Shown: positions 52,445-61,291, numbered from the stretch's first letter. The stretch is 64,000 nucleotides of DNA from Mobilibacterium timonense (GCF_900155555.1 NZ_FUHN01000008.1:628117-692116), one strand, 5' to 3'. Made by a program: numbers and translations. Notes: generated by a model from the letters alone, not told the origin.

Positions 52445-54049
52445 TCAGAAGTTCCTGTACACGAACTCTGACGCCGAGTATCCCGGCCCGTAGACCCCGA
52501 GTATCACAACTGCTGCGAAGCCCAGGAGATACACGATCCACCGGACATAGAACGGCTTTGCCGCCAGTGTCTCCCGCATCTCCATCCCGCGCTCCTGGAG
52601 AACGCTGACCGTGAAGAACAGTGCGAATGTGATGAACAACACGATCCAGTTTCCAAGATCCAGGCCCATGGCGGAAAAGACAGGCAGCCCTGTTGCCCCG
52701 GTAGACGCAAGGGTCTCGGCGGCTGCCGCCGTGGCTGACGAAGCGCCCGCGTAGGCGGCCGTCTTTATCCCCACGACCCTTTTCAGCATCGCCACGGCCA
52801 CGTGGACGCTGGACGCGCGGGTGAGAGTTTTTCCCGCCGCCATGATGAGGAAGGTCCTGGCTATCTGGAACACCTTCCAGCCGAAGGACTTTTCGTTTAT
52901 GTGGAAGAACTTTATCATCCTCTGGAACACAGGTGTGAGTATCATGCTCACCACGATTATGGTGGCGTTGTACAGCCCGAAGACGATGAAGCCCCATCCC
53001 GCTCCGTGCCATACTCCGATCAGAAAGAACGTCACGAATGTGGGGAAGTAGGAAGGCAGCTGCTTGCCGATGGAGCCCTTGATGTGTTTGCGGCCCCATT
53101 TTCCAACCTTGTTGGAGAACTTGCTCAGGGTCAGCGGGAAGAAGACGTAGTCTCTCATCCAGCTGGTGAGGGCGATGTGCCACCTGCGCCAGTACTCGGA
53201 TACGGTGTTTCCGAAGTACGGCCGCTGGAAGTTCTCCATGAGGGTGATCCCCAGCATCTCGGAGCATCCTCTGGCGATGTCGATGCCTCCGGAGAAGTCA
53301 AGGTAGATCTGAAGAGCGTAAAGTATTATGGCCAGTCCCGTCTGGAAGCCGTCGAACTGGGCGTAGTCCCCGAATACTGTGGATACCGCCGTTCCTATGC
53401 GGTCGGCGATGACCATTTTTTTGAAAAAGCCCCACAGCGCCAGCTACATGCCGAACTTGAATGTCTTGTAGTCGAACGGGTGCTCTTCCTTGAGCTGGGT
53501 GCCCAGGTCGTTGTACCGGCTGATAGGACCCTGTACGAGGATCGGGAAATACGATATGAAAAGAGCGAATCTCGGGAGGCTCTTCTCGGCCGCGTACTTG
53601 TTTCTGTATACGTCGATCAGGTATCCGATGGACTGGAACGTGTAGAACGATATGCCCAGCGGAAGGACGATGTTTATCAGCGGCAGCTGCGAGTCGTAGG
53701 CGAAGATCCCGAGACCGTGGTTTACGGACTCCGCGAAGAAGTTGTAGTACTTCAGCATCAGGAGGATGCCGAAGTTGAACACGGTGATCAGGGTAAGTAT
53801 CCTGCGGTTGGTGGCCTTGGCGGCCTTCTTGCTTGGCGCCGTGGCCTTCACGTGCTCCATCCACCTGCCTCCGCCGTAGACGGTGAGGGTGGTGGAGAGG
53901 ATGAATATCAGAGGCGTCACGCCCCCGTAAAGAAAAAAGCCGTAGCTGGCGATGAGGAGCAGCACCCACTGATACTTCTTAGGCACCAGATAGTACAGCA
54001 GCGTCACCACCGCCATGAAAACTATGAATTGAAACGAGATGAACGACAT
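52445..54049 (-). pseudogene. MBOAT family O-acyltransferase (AlgI/DltB-like) interrupted by in-frame TAG
   Basis: The two parts lie in one frame, 534 residues if the stop is read through. The amber codon is at 53444-53446 (codon 202), in FKFGM-TAG-LALWGFFKKMVIADR, where intact relatives continue without a break; CAG to TAG (Gln) is the simplest origin. Downstream the family active site is intact: EYWRRWHIALTSWMRDY and GVWHGAGWG with its histidine. Several membrane helices on both sides. It would move an acyl group across the membrane to the SGNH protein. Its start overlaps the ligase gene by 28 bases and has AGGGAGG. Real nonsense mutation, suppression, or sequencing error. Confidence 0.75.
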
Positions 54050-55602
54050 GCGGCCTCCCTTTCTTCCAGCTTTTTCCTCTGAAGCTTACCGTTGTATGTC
54101 CGTGGGATCTCGTCGATCACCTCCACCGACGCCGGGACCTTGTTGCTGTCCAGGTGCTCCCGGAGATATGCCTTGAAGGCCTTCATGTCCAGGCCTTCCT
54201 CGCTCAGCGACACAAAGAGCTTCGGCTTCTGGCCCTGGAGCGGATCCGGCACCGGTATGCAGGCGCAGTCCCTGATTCCCGGGAATTTTCCCGCCTGGCT
54301 CTCGATCTCCTCAGGGCTGATCTTCACGCCGCCGCAGTTGATCACGTCGTCCTGGCGGCCCAGGTAGTAGATCCGGCCCTCCTCGTCACTGTATCCGAGG
54401 TCGCTGGTGTATATGAACCCGTTGCCGGTCACGGAGGCCGTGAGCTCCGGCTCGTGGAAGTATCCCTTCATGTTCATAGGGCCGGCGGTGGCCATGAGCC
54501 CGGGGTTTTCGGGGGTCGCCTGGATCTCATTCCGCTGGTCGTCTGTAAAAATGAACTTCGCGTTGACCGAAGGGTATCCGATGCAGCCCGGCATGTCGGG
54601 CATGCTGTTGAAGTCAAGGCTGCAGGTGCGCCCGGATTCGGTGGAGCCGTAGAAGTTGTATAATCTCACTCCCGGCATGATCCTGGCCAGGTGGAGCTTG
54701 TCCTCCTCAGGAAGGGCGGCGGACCCCAGCTCGATATAGTCGAGCTGCCCGCTGTAGTCTCCCAGCTTGTCTTTAGAGAGCTTGAAGAGCATGGACAGTA
54801 TCGACGGGGCCATGTCTATTGCGGTCACCCCGTAATCCTCCAGGAGCCGGAAAAACTCTTTTACCCGGATCACCCCGTTGGAAAAGACCAGCGTGCTCCC
54901 GTTGTACAGACCCGCATAGGTGGTCCTGAGGCCGTGGCTGTGGGACAGGGGCATCGGGACGAGCTCCACGTTTTCCGGTCCCATGCGAACGGCGCCGCAG
55001 ATGTTCTGGGCCACCGCCACGTTGTTCCGGTGGGATATCTCTATGCCCTTGGACTTTCCCGTCGTCCCCGTGGAAAAGAGGATCTCCGCAGTCTCCTCAG
55101 GTATCGGGAGCCTGAGGCCCATGGACTCCAGCGAGTCATCGGTGCCTTCGCGGTCCGCGGTGATCCCGGATATGAGCTGGAGGATCCGGCCCGTGTCCAT
55201 GATCTCCAGGCCGGCAGGCGCCTTTGCGCTGCCCTTTTCGGTGGCGACGAACAGGGATGCCCGGGAATCCTCCGCGATCTGAGCGATGCGGGAGTCAGAA
55301 GCTCCTTTTTCCACAGGCACAAAAACGAGGCCCGCCAGCTGTACAGCCAGGGCCGTCACGATAAAGGCCACGTCCTGTGTGCACTCCACCATGACGTATC
55401 CGGAGAGATCCTCCAGATCGTATGCGAGGGCTTTCACAGACTTCCAGACCTTGCCGTAAGTGAGATCGGTCTTGCCGTCGCACAGGCACAGGCGGTCCTT
55501 GTGGCCGGGATCCCAGGCTCTGGTCGACAGGGCTTCCAGTATGGTGGAAAAGCTCTGGCGTTCCTCCCTGAGACCGCTGCTATTCAAGCTGTTGTCATTC
55601 AA
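54022..55602 (-). CDS. AMP-forming acyl ligase of the acylation locus
   Basis: 526 residues, adenylate-forming superfamily. Motifs in order: FSTGTTGKSKGIEISH (A3-like phosphate loop), NFYGSTESG (A5), YTSDLGYSDEEGRIYYLGR (A7/A8 region), and the C-terminal lysine in PRTYNGKLQRKKL (A10). Presumably loads an acyl or amino-acyl group on the carrier protein encoded divergently at 55.9 kb, as DltA does for D-alanine. Overall it resembles acyl-CoA ligases at least as much as DltA, so the acyl group is undecided. First gene of the - strand unit ligase-MBOAT-SGNH. Confidence 0.8.
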   Translation of the reverse strand: MNDNSLNSSGLREERQSFSTILEALSTRAWDPGHKDRLCLCDGKTDLTYGKVWKSVKALAYDLEDLSGYVMVECTQDVAFIVTALAVQLAGLVFVPVEKGASDSRIAQIAEDSRASLFVATEKGSAKAPAGLEIMDTGRILQLISGITADREGTDDSLESMGLRLPIPEETAEILFSTGTTGKSKGIEISHRNNVAVAQNICGAVRMGPENVELVPMPLSHSHGLRTTYAGLYNGSTLVFSNGVIRVKEFFRLLEDYGVTAIDMAPSILSMLFKLSKDKLGDYSGQLDYIELGSAALPEEDKLHLARIMPGVRLYNFYGSTESGRTCSLDFNSMPDMPGCIGYPSVNAKFIFTDDQRNEIQATPENPGLMATAGPMNMKGYFHEPELTASVTGNGFIYTSDLGYSDEEGRIYYLGRQDDVINCGGVKISPEEIESQAGKFPGIRDCACIPVPDPLQGQKPKLFVSLSEEGLDMKAFKAYLREHLDSNKVPASVEVIDEIPRTYNGKLQRKKLEEREAACRSSRFNS

Positions 55603-55944
55603 AGTATGTCTCCATTCTGTTTGTGTCGTTCAGTGTCTCCGGGTCGGCAGGCGTAAGACAGGTGGGGAGCACCACGTCTGACCGGATCCCGGAAACGGTC
55701 AAAAAATATCAGCGGTGATATTTTACCACAACAGGGGGCTCGATTCATTGATTTTTCAAGGGAGAAACAAGGTGTAAGGCTAAAATAACGTGATGGAAAT
55801 GGAAAGAAACGGTGAGGATACCTGTAACAAATTGAAAATGCATTCAGTAAAGAGTAAAATGCATTAGCTGAAAAGGGGGCGGAGAGCAGAGCGTGCTGCT
55901 CTCCCCACGACAGAAAATTTTGATGAAAAAAGAGAGGAACACAA
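55603..55944. promoter_or_regulatory. divergent promoter region between the ligase and the carrier protein
   Basis: For the carrier protein: TTGAAA (55832-55837), 17-base spacer, TAAAAT (55855-55860). AAAATGCATT occurs at 55836-55845 and again at 55857-55866, 21 bases apart, overlapping the -35 and -10. Nearer the ligase a perfect 9-bp inverted repeat AAAATATCA/TGATATTTT lies at 55703-55724. No gene fits here. Confidence 0.55.
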
Positions 55945-56184
55945 ATGGACACAAGCAGAATTATCGAGATCCTGGAAAGCGTAAAGGACGATCTGGATTA
56001 CACCAAGGAGACGGCACTCATCGATGACGAGCTTCTGGATTCCTTCGACGTGGTGGCCATCATAGGATCCCTGTCCGACGAGTACGACGTCACGATCTCC
56101 GTAGACGACATGACTCCTGAGAACTTCAACTCCGCAGAGGCGATCGCCCAGATGGTGGACAGGCTCATAGAAGAGCAGAACTAG
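55945..56184 (+). CDS. acyl carrier protein
   Basis: 79 residues, acidic, four-helix ACP. The phosphopantetheine serine is in DDELLDSFDVVAII (S34), matching the DSL-type motif with F in place of L. Probably the carrier for the divergent AMP ligase, replacing DltC in this dlt-like locus. The gene runs opposite to its partners, which is unusual since dltC normally lies inside the operon. A dedicated fatty-acid ACP would normally sit with fab genes, which are absent here. Confidence 0.88.
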   Translation: MDTSRIIEILESVKDDLDYTKETALIDDELLDSFDVVAIIGSLSDEYDVTISVDDMTPENFNSAEAIAQMVDRLIEEQN

Positions 56185-56190
56185 CCAGAA

Positions 56191-57108
56191 TTAGCCGCCG
56201 AGCTGGATCATCCGGTCGATAGGTCTTCTCGAGCGGGTGATCACGTCCTCTGGCAGGACGATCTCCTCGCCGCCATCCCCGGCCACTGCGTTGTATACAT
56301 CCACCAGGGTGGTCATCTTCATGTTGTAGCAGACGCAGTTTTCAGACAGGAGGTAGAACTTCTTGTCAGGGCACTGGAACTGCAGGTGCTGGACGATGCT
56401 GGCCTCCGTGCCGATGATGAACTCGCGGGCGGAGCTCTCTTCGGCGTATTTCATGATGCCGGTGGTGCTTCCCACGTAGTCTGCGAGCTCCACCACGGAT
56501 GGCCTGCACTCAGGATGTACGAGCACAAGAGCTTCCGGGTGTGCGGCCTTCATCCGCTTCACGTCAGACGGGCCCGTGCGCATGTGGGTAGGGCATCCGC
56601 CGTTGTAGAACTTGAAATTCTTCTCCGGGCACTGTGCCTGGACCCAGGCCCCGAGGTTCGGGTCCGGGATGAAAATAATATTTTTATCAGGGAGAGCCCT
56701 GATTATCTTCACCGCCGATGATGACGTGACCACCACGTCCACGGCGGTTTTTAAATCCGCGGTAGTGTTGATATATGCCACCGTTGCGTAGCCGGGATAC
56801 TCCTTCTGCATCTCCAGGACGGCGTCCCTGTCCATCTCCATGGCCATCGGGCACCCGGCCGTCGGGTTGGCGAGTATCACCCTTTTCTCAGGAGACAGTA
56901 TCTTGCAGGTCTCCGCCATGAACCTCACACCCGCCATGACCATGGTGTCCTCTGGAGCGCCGGCCGCCTTCTTGCTGAGTGCGAAGGAGTCCCCGATGAA
57001 GTCCGCCACCTCCCAGATGTCCTGGCTCTGATAAGCGTGGGCGAGTATGCACACGTTCTTTTTCTTCTTAAGTTCTATTATTCTGTCCTGCAGTTCTCTT
57101 GTGTTCAT
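56191..57108 (-). CDS. nadA: quinolinate synthase
   Basis: Condenses iminoaspartate with dihydroxyacetone phosphate to quinolinate, using a [4Fe-4S] cluster. 305 residues, short NadA type. Landmarks: AHAYQSQDIWEVADFIGDS at the N-terminus, HPECRPSVVELADYVGSTTG, and the cysteine of SENCVCYNMKMTTL. Convergent with the ACP gene and divergent from nadB, with paired promoters between. Confidence 0.95.
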   Translation of the reverse strand: MNTRELQDRIIELKKKKNVCILAHAYQSQDIWEVADFIGDSFALSKKAAGAPEDTMVMAGVRFMAETCKILSPEKRVILANPTAGCPMAMEMDRDAVLEMQKEYPGYATVAYINTTADLKTAVDVVVTSSSAVKIIRALPDKNIIFIPDPNLGAWVQAQCPEKNFKFYNGGCPTHMRTGPSDVKRMKAAHPEALVLVHPECRPSVVELADYVGSTTGIMKYAEESSAREFIIGTEASIVQHLQFQCPDKKFYLLSENCVCYNMKMTTLVDVYNAVAGDGGEEIVLPEDVITRSRRPIDRMIQLGG

Positions 57109-57257
57109 GGAAAAAACCTTTCATCTATGTGCGCAGTCCTGCGGATCGCGTTTCTTTGTAGTTCTGCGGATCCTGCGGGGCGCCGCGGCAGTTGCCTGTG
57201 GTTTGTGAGCGGCCCATGGCGGCCCGTCCGCCGATCCCGGAGCCGGGACGCCGGTAA

Positions 57258-57355
57258 ACAGATGTAAGTATAGTGGCGCAGACCTGTTGTGTCAAGACAT
57301 ATGTATAGCCATAATTTACATCTGTCTTGACAGCTCGATGTGCCGGCACTATAAT
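57258..57355. promoter_or_regulatory. divergent nadA/nadB promoters with NiaR-like operators
   Basis: + strand: TTGACA (57327-57332), 17 bases, TATAAT (57350-57355), a perfect consensus promoter for nadB. - strand: TTGACA (complement of 57290-57295), 17 bases, TATACT (complement of 57267-57272) for nadA. Each -35 lies in one arm of an inverted repeat: TGTCAAGACATATGTA at 57290-57305 and TACATCTGTCTTGACA at 57317-57332 (15 of 16 match). A partial third copy (ACAGATGTAA, 57258-57267) touches the nadA -10. This resembles operators of NiaR, the nicotinate-responsive NAD repressor of Firmicutes, as I remember them. Confidence 0.8.
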
Positions 57356-57437
57356 ACCTGTCGACCAGGCGGAGACACCGCCGGAAACCCGCGGAACTGC
57401 GGGAAGGAAAATGTTTTTTTCAAAGGAGACGAGAGGA

Positions 57438-58757
57438 ATGAAGACGGATATCCTCATCATCGGCAGCGGCTGCTCCGGCCTGTATGCTGCACTGCAGCTG
57501 CCGGCAGACAAGAAGATCACGGTCATCACCAAGGAAGACCTGGAGAGCAGCGACTCCTACCTGGCACAGGGGGGCATCTGCATGCTGAAGGACGACGGTG
57601 ATTACGACAGCTATTTCGAAGACACCATGAAGGCGGGTCACTACGAAAACGACCGCCAGTCCGTGGACATAATGATCCGCTCTTCTCAGAGCGTCATCAG
57701 GGACCTCATCGGCTACGGCGTCAGGTTCCAGCGCAGAGAGGACGGCTCTCTGGACTTCACCCGGGAGGGCGCCCACTCCCGCAAGAGGATCCTCTACCAC
57801 GAGGACATCACGGGGGAGGAGATCACCAGCCACCTCCTGGCCAGGGTCAGGACCCTGCCGAACGTGGAGCTGCTGGAGTACACCACTATGCTGGACATCA
57901 TCGAGAAGGACAACACCTGCTACGGCGCGGTCGTCCGCAGGAAGGACGGCTCCCTGGAAAAGATAGAGTCGTCTGTCACGGTGCTGGCCACCGGAGGGGT
58001 GGGAGGGCTTTTTGCCCATTCCACCAACTTCAGGCACCTCACCGGGGACAGCCTGGCCGTCGCCATCAGGCACGGAGTGGCCCTCAAGAACGTGAACTAC
58101 ATCCAGATCCACCCGACCACCTTCTACTCGGAAAAGCCCGAGGACAGGAGTTTCCTCATATCCGAGTCCGTCAGGGGCGAGGGCGCTAAGCTCCTGGACA
58201 AGAACGGGCACAGATTCACCAACGAGCTGCTGCCCCGGGATCTGCTGACCCAGGAGATCCGGAAACAGACCGCAAAGGACGGCACGAAGTTCGTCTGGGA
58301 GGACCTGCGGCCGATACCGCGGGACGTCCTGGAAAACCATTTTCCCAATATCGTCGAGCACTGCCGGGAAAACGGCTACGATCCCTTCACTCAGCCTATC
58401 CCTGTGGTGCCGGCCCAGCACTACTTCATGGGCGGCATAAAGGTGGATCACCAGAGCCGGACAACAATGAACCAGCTCTACGCCATCGGGGAGACCGCCT
58501 GCAACGGCGTCCACGGCAAGAATCGTCTCGCCAGCAATTCCCTCCTGGAGAGCCTGGTGTTCGCGAAGCGGGCGGCCCGGGACATCGAGGCCCGCTGGTC
58601 CGCCAACAGGGCGGATCCGGAGTTCGTGGCGAAGACGGACCTGTCTCAGTACAGCGATCCGGAGGCCCTGGAAAAGACATACTGCCGCCTCGTGGAGGAC
58701 GCCATCGATGCGGCCAACAACGGGCAGCCGGCCGGAGCGGAGTACAGGTCAGCGTGA
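57438..58757 (+). CDS. nadB: L-aspartate oxidase
   Basis: Flavoenzyme oxidising aspartate to iminoaspartate, substrate for NadA. 439 residues from ATG 57438 (MKTDILIIGSGCSGLYAALQ) with AAAGGAG upstream; longer frames from 57327 cross the promoter and are rejected. FAD loop at residues 7-19, SYLAQGGICML near 45, HYFMGGIKVD and ETACNGVHGKNRLASNSLLE near the C-terminus. Shorter than aerobic NadB because the C-terminal helical domain is reduced, as in other anaerobes. Confidence 0.94.
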   Translation: MKTDILIIGSGCSGLYAALQLPADKKITVITKEDLESSDSYLAQGGICMLKDDGDYDSYFEDTMKAGHYENDRQSVDIMIRSSQSVIRDLIGYGVRFQRREDGSLDFTREGAHSRKRILYHEDITGEEITSHLLARVRTLPNVELLEYTTMLDIIEKDNTCYGAVVRRKDGSLEKIESSVTVLATGGVGGLFAHSTNFRHLTGDSLAVAIRHGVALKNVNYIQIHPTTFYSEKPEDRSFLISESVRGEGAKLLDKNGHRFTNELLPRDLLTQEIRKQTAKDGTKFVWEDLRPIPRDVLENHFPNIVEHCRENGYDPFTQPIPVVPAQHYFMGGIKVDHQSRTTMNQLYAIGETACNGVHGKNRLASNSLLESLVFAKRAARDIEARWSANRADPEFVAKTDLSQYSDPEALEKTYCRLVEDAIDAANNGQPAGAEYRSA

Positions 58758-59189
58758 GGCGCGGGCGCCGTGCGCTTGAGCTGGTGAATTTCACCGCGGA
58801 CGGGCGCCGTGCGCCTGATCTGGTGGATTTCGCCGCGGCCGTGCGCCTTGCGCCTGGGCCGCTGAGCCTAGCTGGAGCCGCGCCACCGCCGCAGTAAGGA
58901 AAACGCTCGACTGAGCCGCGATACTGCGAGGAACGAAAAAACTTTTTTCCAGGCGAGTCGCGGCATGAACGCGACACGGCACCGGAACGACGCCTACGCA
59001 TCGCTGCACTGACGCACAAATGTGCGGGGGCACCACAGATGAAATGCGCACGCATACGCGTGCGCCACTGCGCTGACGCACGGCTGCCTGGACGCGCTGC
59101 TTACGCGGGCTGTTTAAGAGTGTTGCTAGCGCGCGCCACATGAGATTGCTGCTTGCGCGCATAAAGATAAAAGAAAGAGCAAAAATATA
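58758..59189. repeat. gene-free GC-rich stretch with 39-bp tandem repeat between nadB and nadC
   Basis: Two tandem copies of a 39-bp unit beginning GGGCGCCGTGCGC occupy 58763-58801 and 58802-58840, differing at about seven positions, with a truncated third piece after them. The following 350 bases are rich in GCGC and show no gene. nadC has only a weak AAAGAAAGAG ribosome site, so it may depend on the nadB transcript. Confidence 0.6.
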
Positions 59190-60044
59190 ATGTACGATCC
59201 GATCACAATTAAACTCAACGTGGAGCCGCTTATCCTCAGCGCCTTGAGAGAAGACATCACCAGCGAGGACGTGTCCGCAAACTGCGTGATGCCCGAGGCG
59301 AAGAAGGGCACAGTTGACCTCATCTGCAAGGAGGACGGGGTCATCTGCGGCCTGCAGGTGTTCGAGAGGGTCTTCACACTGCTGGACGAAAACGTTGAGG
59401 CACGGTTCGACGTCTCCGACGGTGACGAAGTAAAGAGGGGCCAGAAACTGGGGACCCTCCGGGGCGACATGCGCGTGCTTTTGTCTGGAGAGCGGACCGC
59501 CCTCAATTTCCTGCAGAGGATGAGCGGTATAGCCACATTCACGAGGCACATGGCGGAGCTGCTGGACGGGACTTCCATCCGGCTGCTGGATACTCGGAAA
59601 ACCACTCCCAACAACAGGATCTTCGAGAAATACGCAGTCCGCACCGGCGGCGGGAACAACCACCGCTACAACCTTTCCGACGGTGTCATGCTGAAGGATA
59701 ACCACATCGGGGCCGCGGGCGGGGTCGCGGAGGCGGTAAAAAAGGCCAGGGAGTACGCGCCTTTTGTCCGCAAGATCGAGGTGGAGGTGGAAGACCTCGA
59801 CATGGTGCGCGAGGCCGTCCGTGCCGGGGCCGACATCATCATGCTGGACAACATGGATCACGATTCAATGGAAAAAGCCGTAGAGATCATCTCGGGCAGA
59901 GCCGAGATCGAGATCTCCGGAAACGTCACCCCGGAAAAAGCCGCAGAGATCCGAGACCTGAAAGTAGACTATGTATCCAGCGGCGCCCTCACGCACTCGG
60001 CACCGATACTGGACCTCTCACTCAAACACATGCGCCCGCTGTGA
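59190..60044 (+). CDS. nadC: nicotinate-nucleotide pyrophosphorylase (carboxylating)
   Basis: Quinolinate phosphoribosyltransferase giving NaMN. 284 residues. Landmarks: ALREDITSEDVSA, NFLQRMSGIAT, LDTRKTTPNNR near 131, VMLKDNHIG, VEVEVEDLDM and IMLDNM. Completes nadB-nadA-nadC for NAD synthesis from aspartate. NaMN adenylyltransferase (NadD) is not otherwise in the window except for the NadD-like part of the 1,624-residue fusion. Confidence 0.95.
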   Translation: MYDPITIKLNVEPLILSALREDITSEDVSANCVMPEAKKGTVDLICKEDGVICGLQVFERVFTLLDENVEARFDVSDGDEVKRGQKLGTLRGDMRVLLSGERTALNFLQRMSGIATFTRHMAELLDGTSIRLLDTRKTTPNNRIFEKYAVRTGGGNNHRYNLSDGVMLKDNHIGAAGGVAEAVKKAREYAPFVRKIEVEVEDLDMVREAVRAGADIIMLDNMDHDSMEKAVEIISGRAEIEISGNVTPEKAAEIRDLKVDYVSSGALTHSAPILDLSLKHMRPL

Positions 60045-60230
60045 TCTTTCAGGCGCCGCCCTGGCGATGTGCGGGTGGTGTTCAGGCGGTGCCCAGGCAC
60101 TGTGCGCAGACCACAGACATGTGTCTCCGCACTACGCGCTCGGGTGGTATTCGCGGCTGGCAGACTGCATAAATATCAACTTGTGAGGGAATCGCGGGTG
60201 ACTGACGCCGGCATACTGCGGAAAAAACAT

Positions 60231-60268
60231 AAATTTCCGGAATTGTAAATAGACAGTTCCGGAAATTT
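60231..60268. terminator. hairpin after nadC
   Basis: AAATTTCCGGAA (60231-60242) and TTCCGGAAATTT (60257-60268) form a perfect 12-bp stem preceded by A-rich sequence and followed by TC, usable as a terminator mainly through the U-rich end of its own stem. Confidence 0.55.
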
Positions 60269-60347
60269 TCTGTACAAACGACCAGCACAGTTTTCAAAAT
60301 GGGCTGTGGATTATTATTCATAATTTTAATTCCATATCACATACCCT

Positions 60348-60634
60348 TTTTCGGCGTTTCCCCTGGAACTTTTTCCCGCGACCGGAGACGCTGGCGAGAC
60401 TCTGAATAGAAAAAGTATTATTATTCTGCCTTCAAGTGAGCACCGATCTCACCGCGTTGGTGTGATCAGTCTCATTGCTATCTTTTTGAGACTTTTGAAT
60501 CTGATTCCTGTGACCATCTGGCAACTTCAAGCTGTAATGTCCAGTTTTGTATTACTCTGTTCTTATTTTCAGTTGATCGAGTCGGTAGGCTTTCCAGGGG
60601 AAACGCCGAAAATCGGCGTTTCCCCTGGAAAGCC
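60348..60634. mobile_element. MITE-like element with 21-bp terminal inverted repeats
   Basis: Positions 60348-60368 and 60592-60612 are exact 21-bp inverted repeats (containing CGGCGTTTCCCCTGG and its complement) bounding a 265-bp AT-rich non-coding segment. A third copy of the repeat follows at 60613-60634, forming a 22-bp perfect hairpin (60588-60609 with 60613-60634). No transposase and no clear target duplication are seen. Another short palindrome, ATCCGCAATT/AATTGCGGAT, lies at 60654-60681. Confidence 0.5.
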
Positions 60635-60914
60635 CTCATCTCACAGAAGCGGTATCCGCAATTTCCTCCGGAATTGCGGATGTTCATATGCGATAAACTG
60701 CATAAATATGCTCAAAACACGATTCACCCAATGCCCCTATCCTTCTTGTCAGACACACTGGTCTCACCACTATATTTATTTACTATCATGTGACGCACAA
60801 ATGAGACCCCAGGCATTCTAGAGCTCGGCGTTCATCATTCCGGACAGTACACTTTCAGAAATCGCATCTTTGCACTGCTCGCTGTGACTCCAGATCCGTT
60901 TTCAGAGCCGGTTC

Positions 60915-61029
60915 CGAGCAGTACAGATTTGGGTATCATGACTTAGTACTGCTTTTTGTCGCTCCGAATCAGCTTACGAAACCGGAAACGAGCAGTACAG
61001 ATTTGGAAATCGCCACCCAGTACTGCTCG
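60915..61029. repeat. tandem hairpin repeats with AGCAGTAC stems
   Basis: CGAGCAGTACAGATTTGG occurs at 60915-60932 and 60989-61006, a 74-base period. Each copy is closed by a complementary AGTACTGCT about 20 bases later (60945-60953; 61019-61027, where 10 pairs form with CG). A degenerate third unit precedes at about 60841-60885 (CAGTAC .. CACTGCTCG). Both loops begin AGATTTGG. Could be REP-like repeats or a structured RNA. The remainder of 60682-61110 shows no gene. Confidence 0.6.
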
Positions 61030-61109
61030 CCCGCGCTCCTGGCGAACCTGCACAACTCGATCTGTTCGAATTCCATCAAATAACTTTCTTCAATACAATC
61101 TTTCACGGT

Positions 61110-61148
61110 GTTGACTTTAGCACAGTAGAGTAGTAACATAGCGTCAAC
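61110..61148 (+). promoter_or_regulatory. putative promoter/operator of the his operon
   Basis: TTGACT (61111-61116), a 17-base spacer and TAACAT (61134-61139). GTTGAC (61110-61115) and GTCAAC (61143-61148) form an inverted repeat around it, a possible operator for the regulator encoded next. Confidence 0.45.
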
Positions 61149-61291
61149 TTGGCACGTGGGCCTGAGGTGAGCAGGCGCCAACCTCGCGGAGCGACAAGTC
61201 ATGTTTGCGTCAGACCCGCATAGCGGCAGTCAAAACCCGCGCCGCGACCAGATATTTTTTCAACGATTTTTTACAGGAGGACGAAGGCTGT

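Noticed and set aside
53444..53446. Pyrrolysine reading of the MBOAT amber codon
   Set aside because: TAG is used as an ordinary stop by many genes here (for example trpS, folE, purM), no pyl genes are in the window, and MBOAT proteins are not known to contain pyrrolysine.
51073..54082. Long + strand frames opposite the SGNH and MBOAT genes
   Set aside because: They mirror recognised - strand proteins, have no ribosome sites and show low-complexity V/L/R/G-rich translations.
60462..60821. 119-codon open frame in the his upstream region
   Set aside because: It runs through the MITE-like repeats, has no ribosome site and no family resemblance; the stretch looks non-coding.
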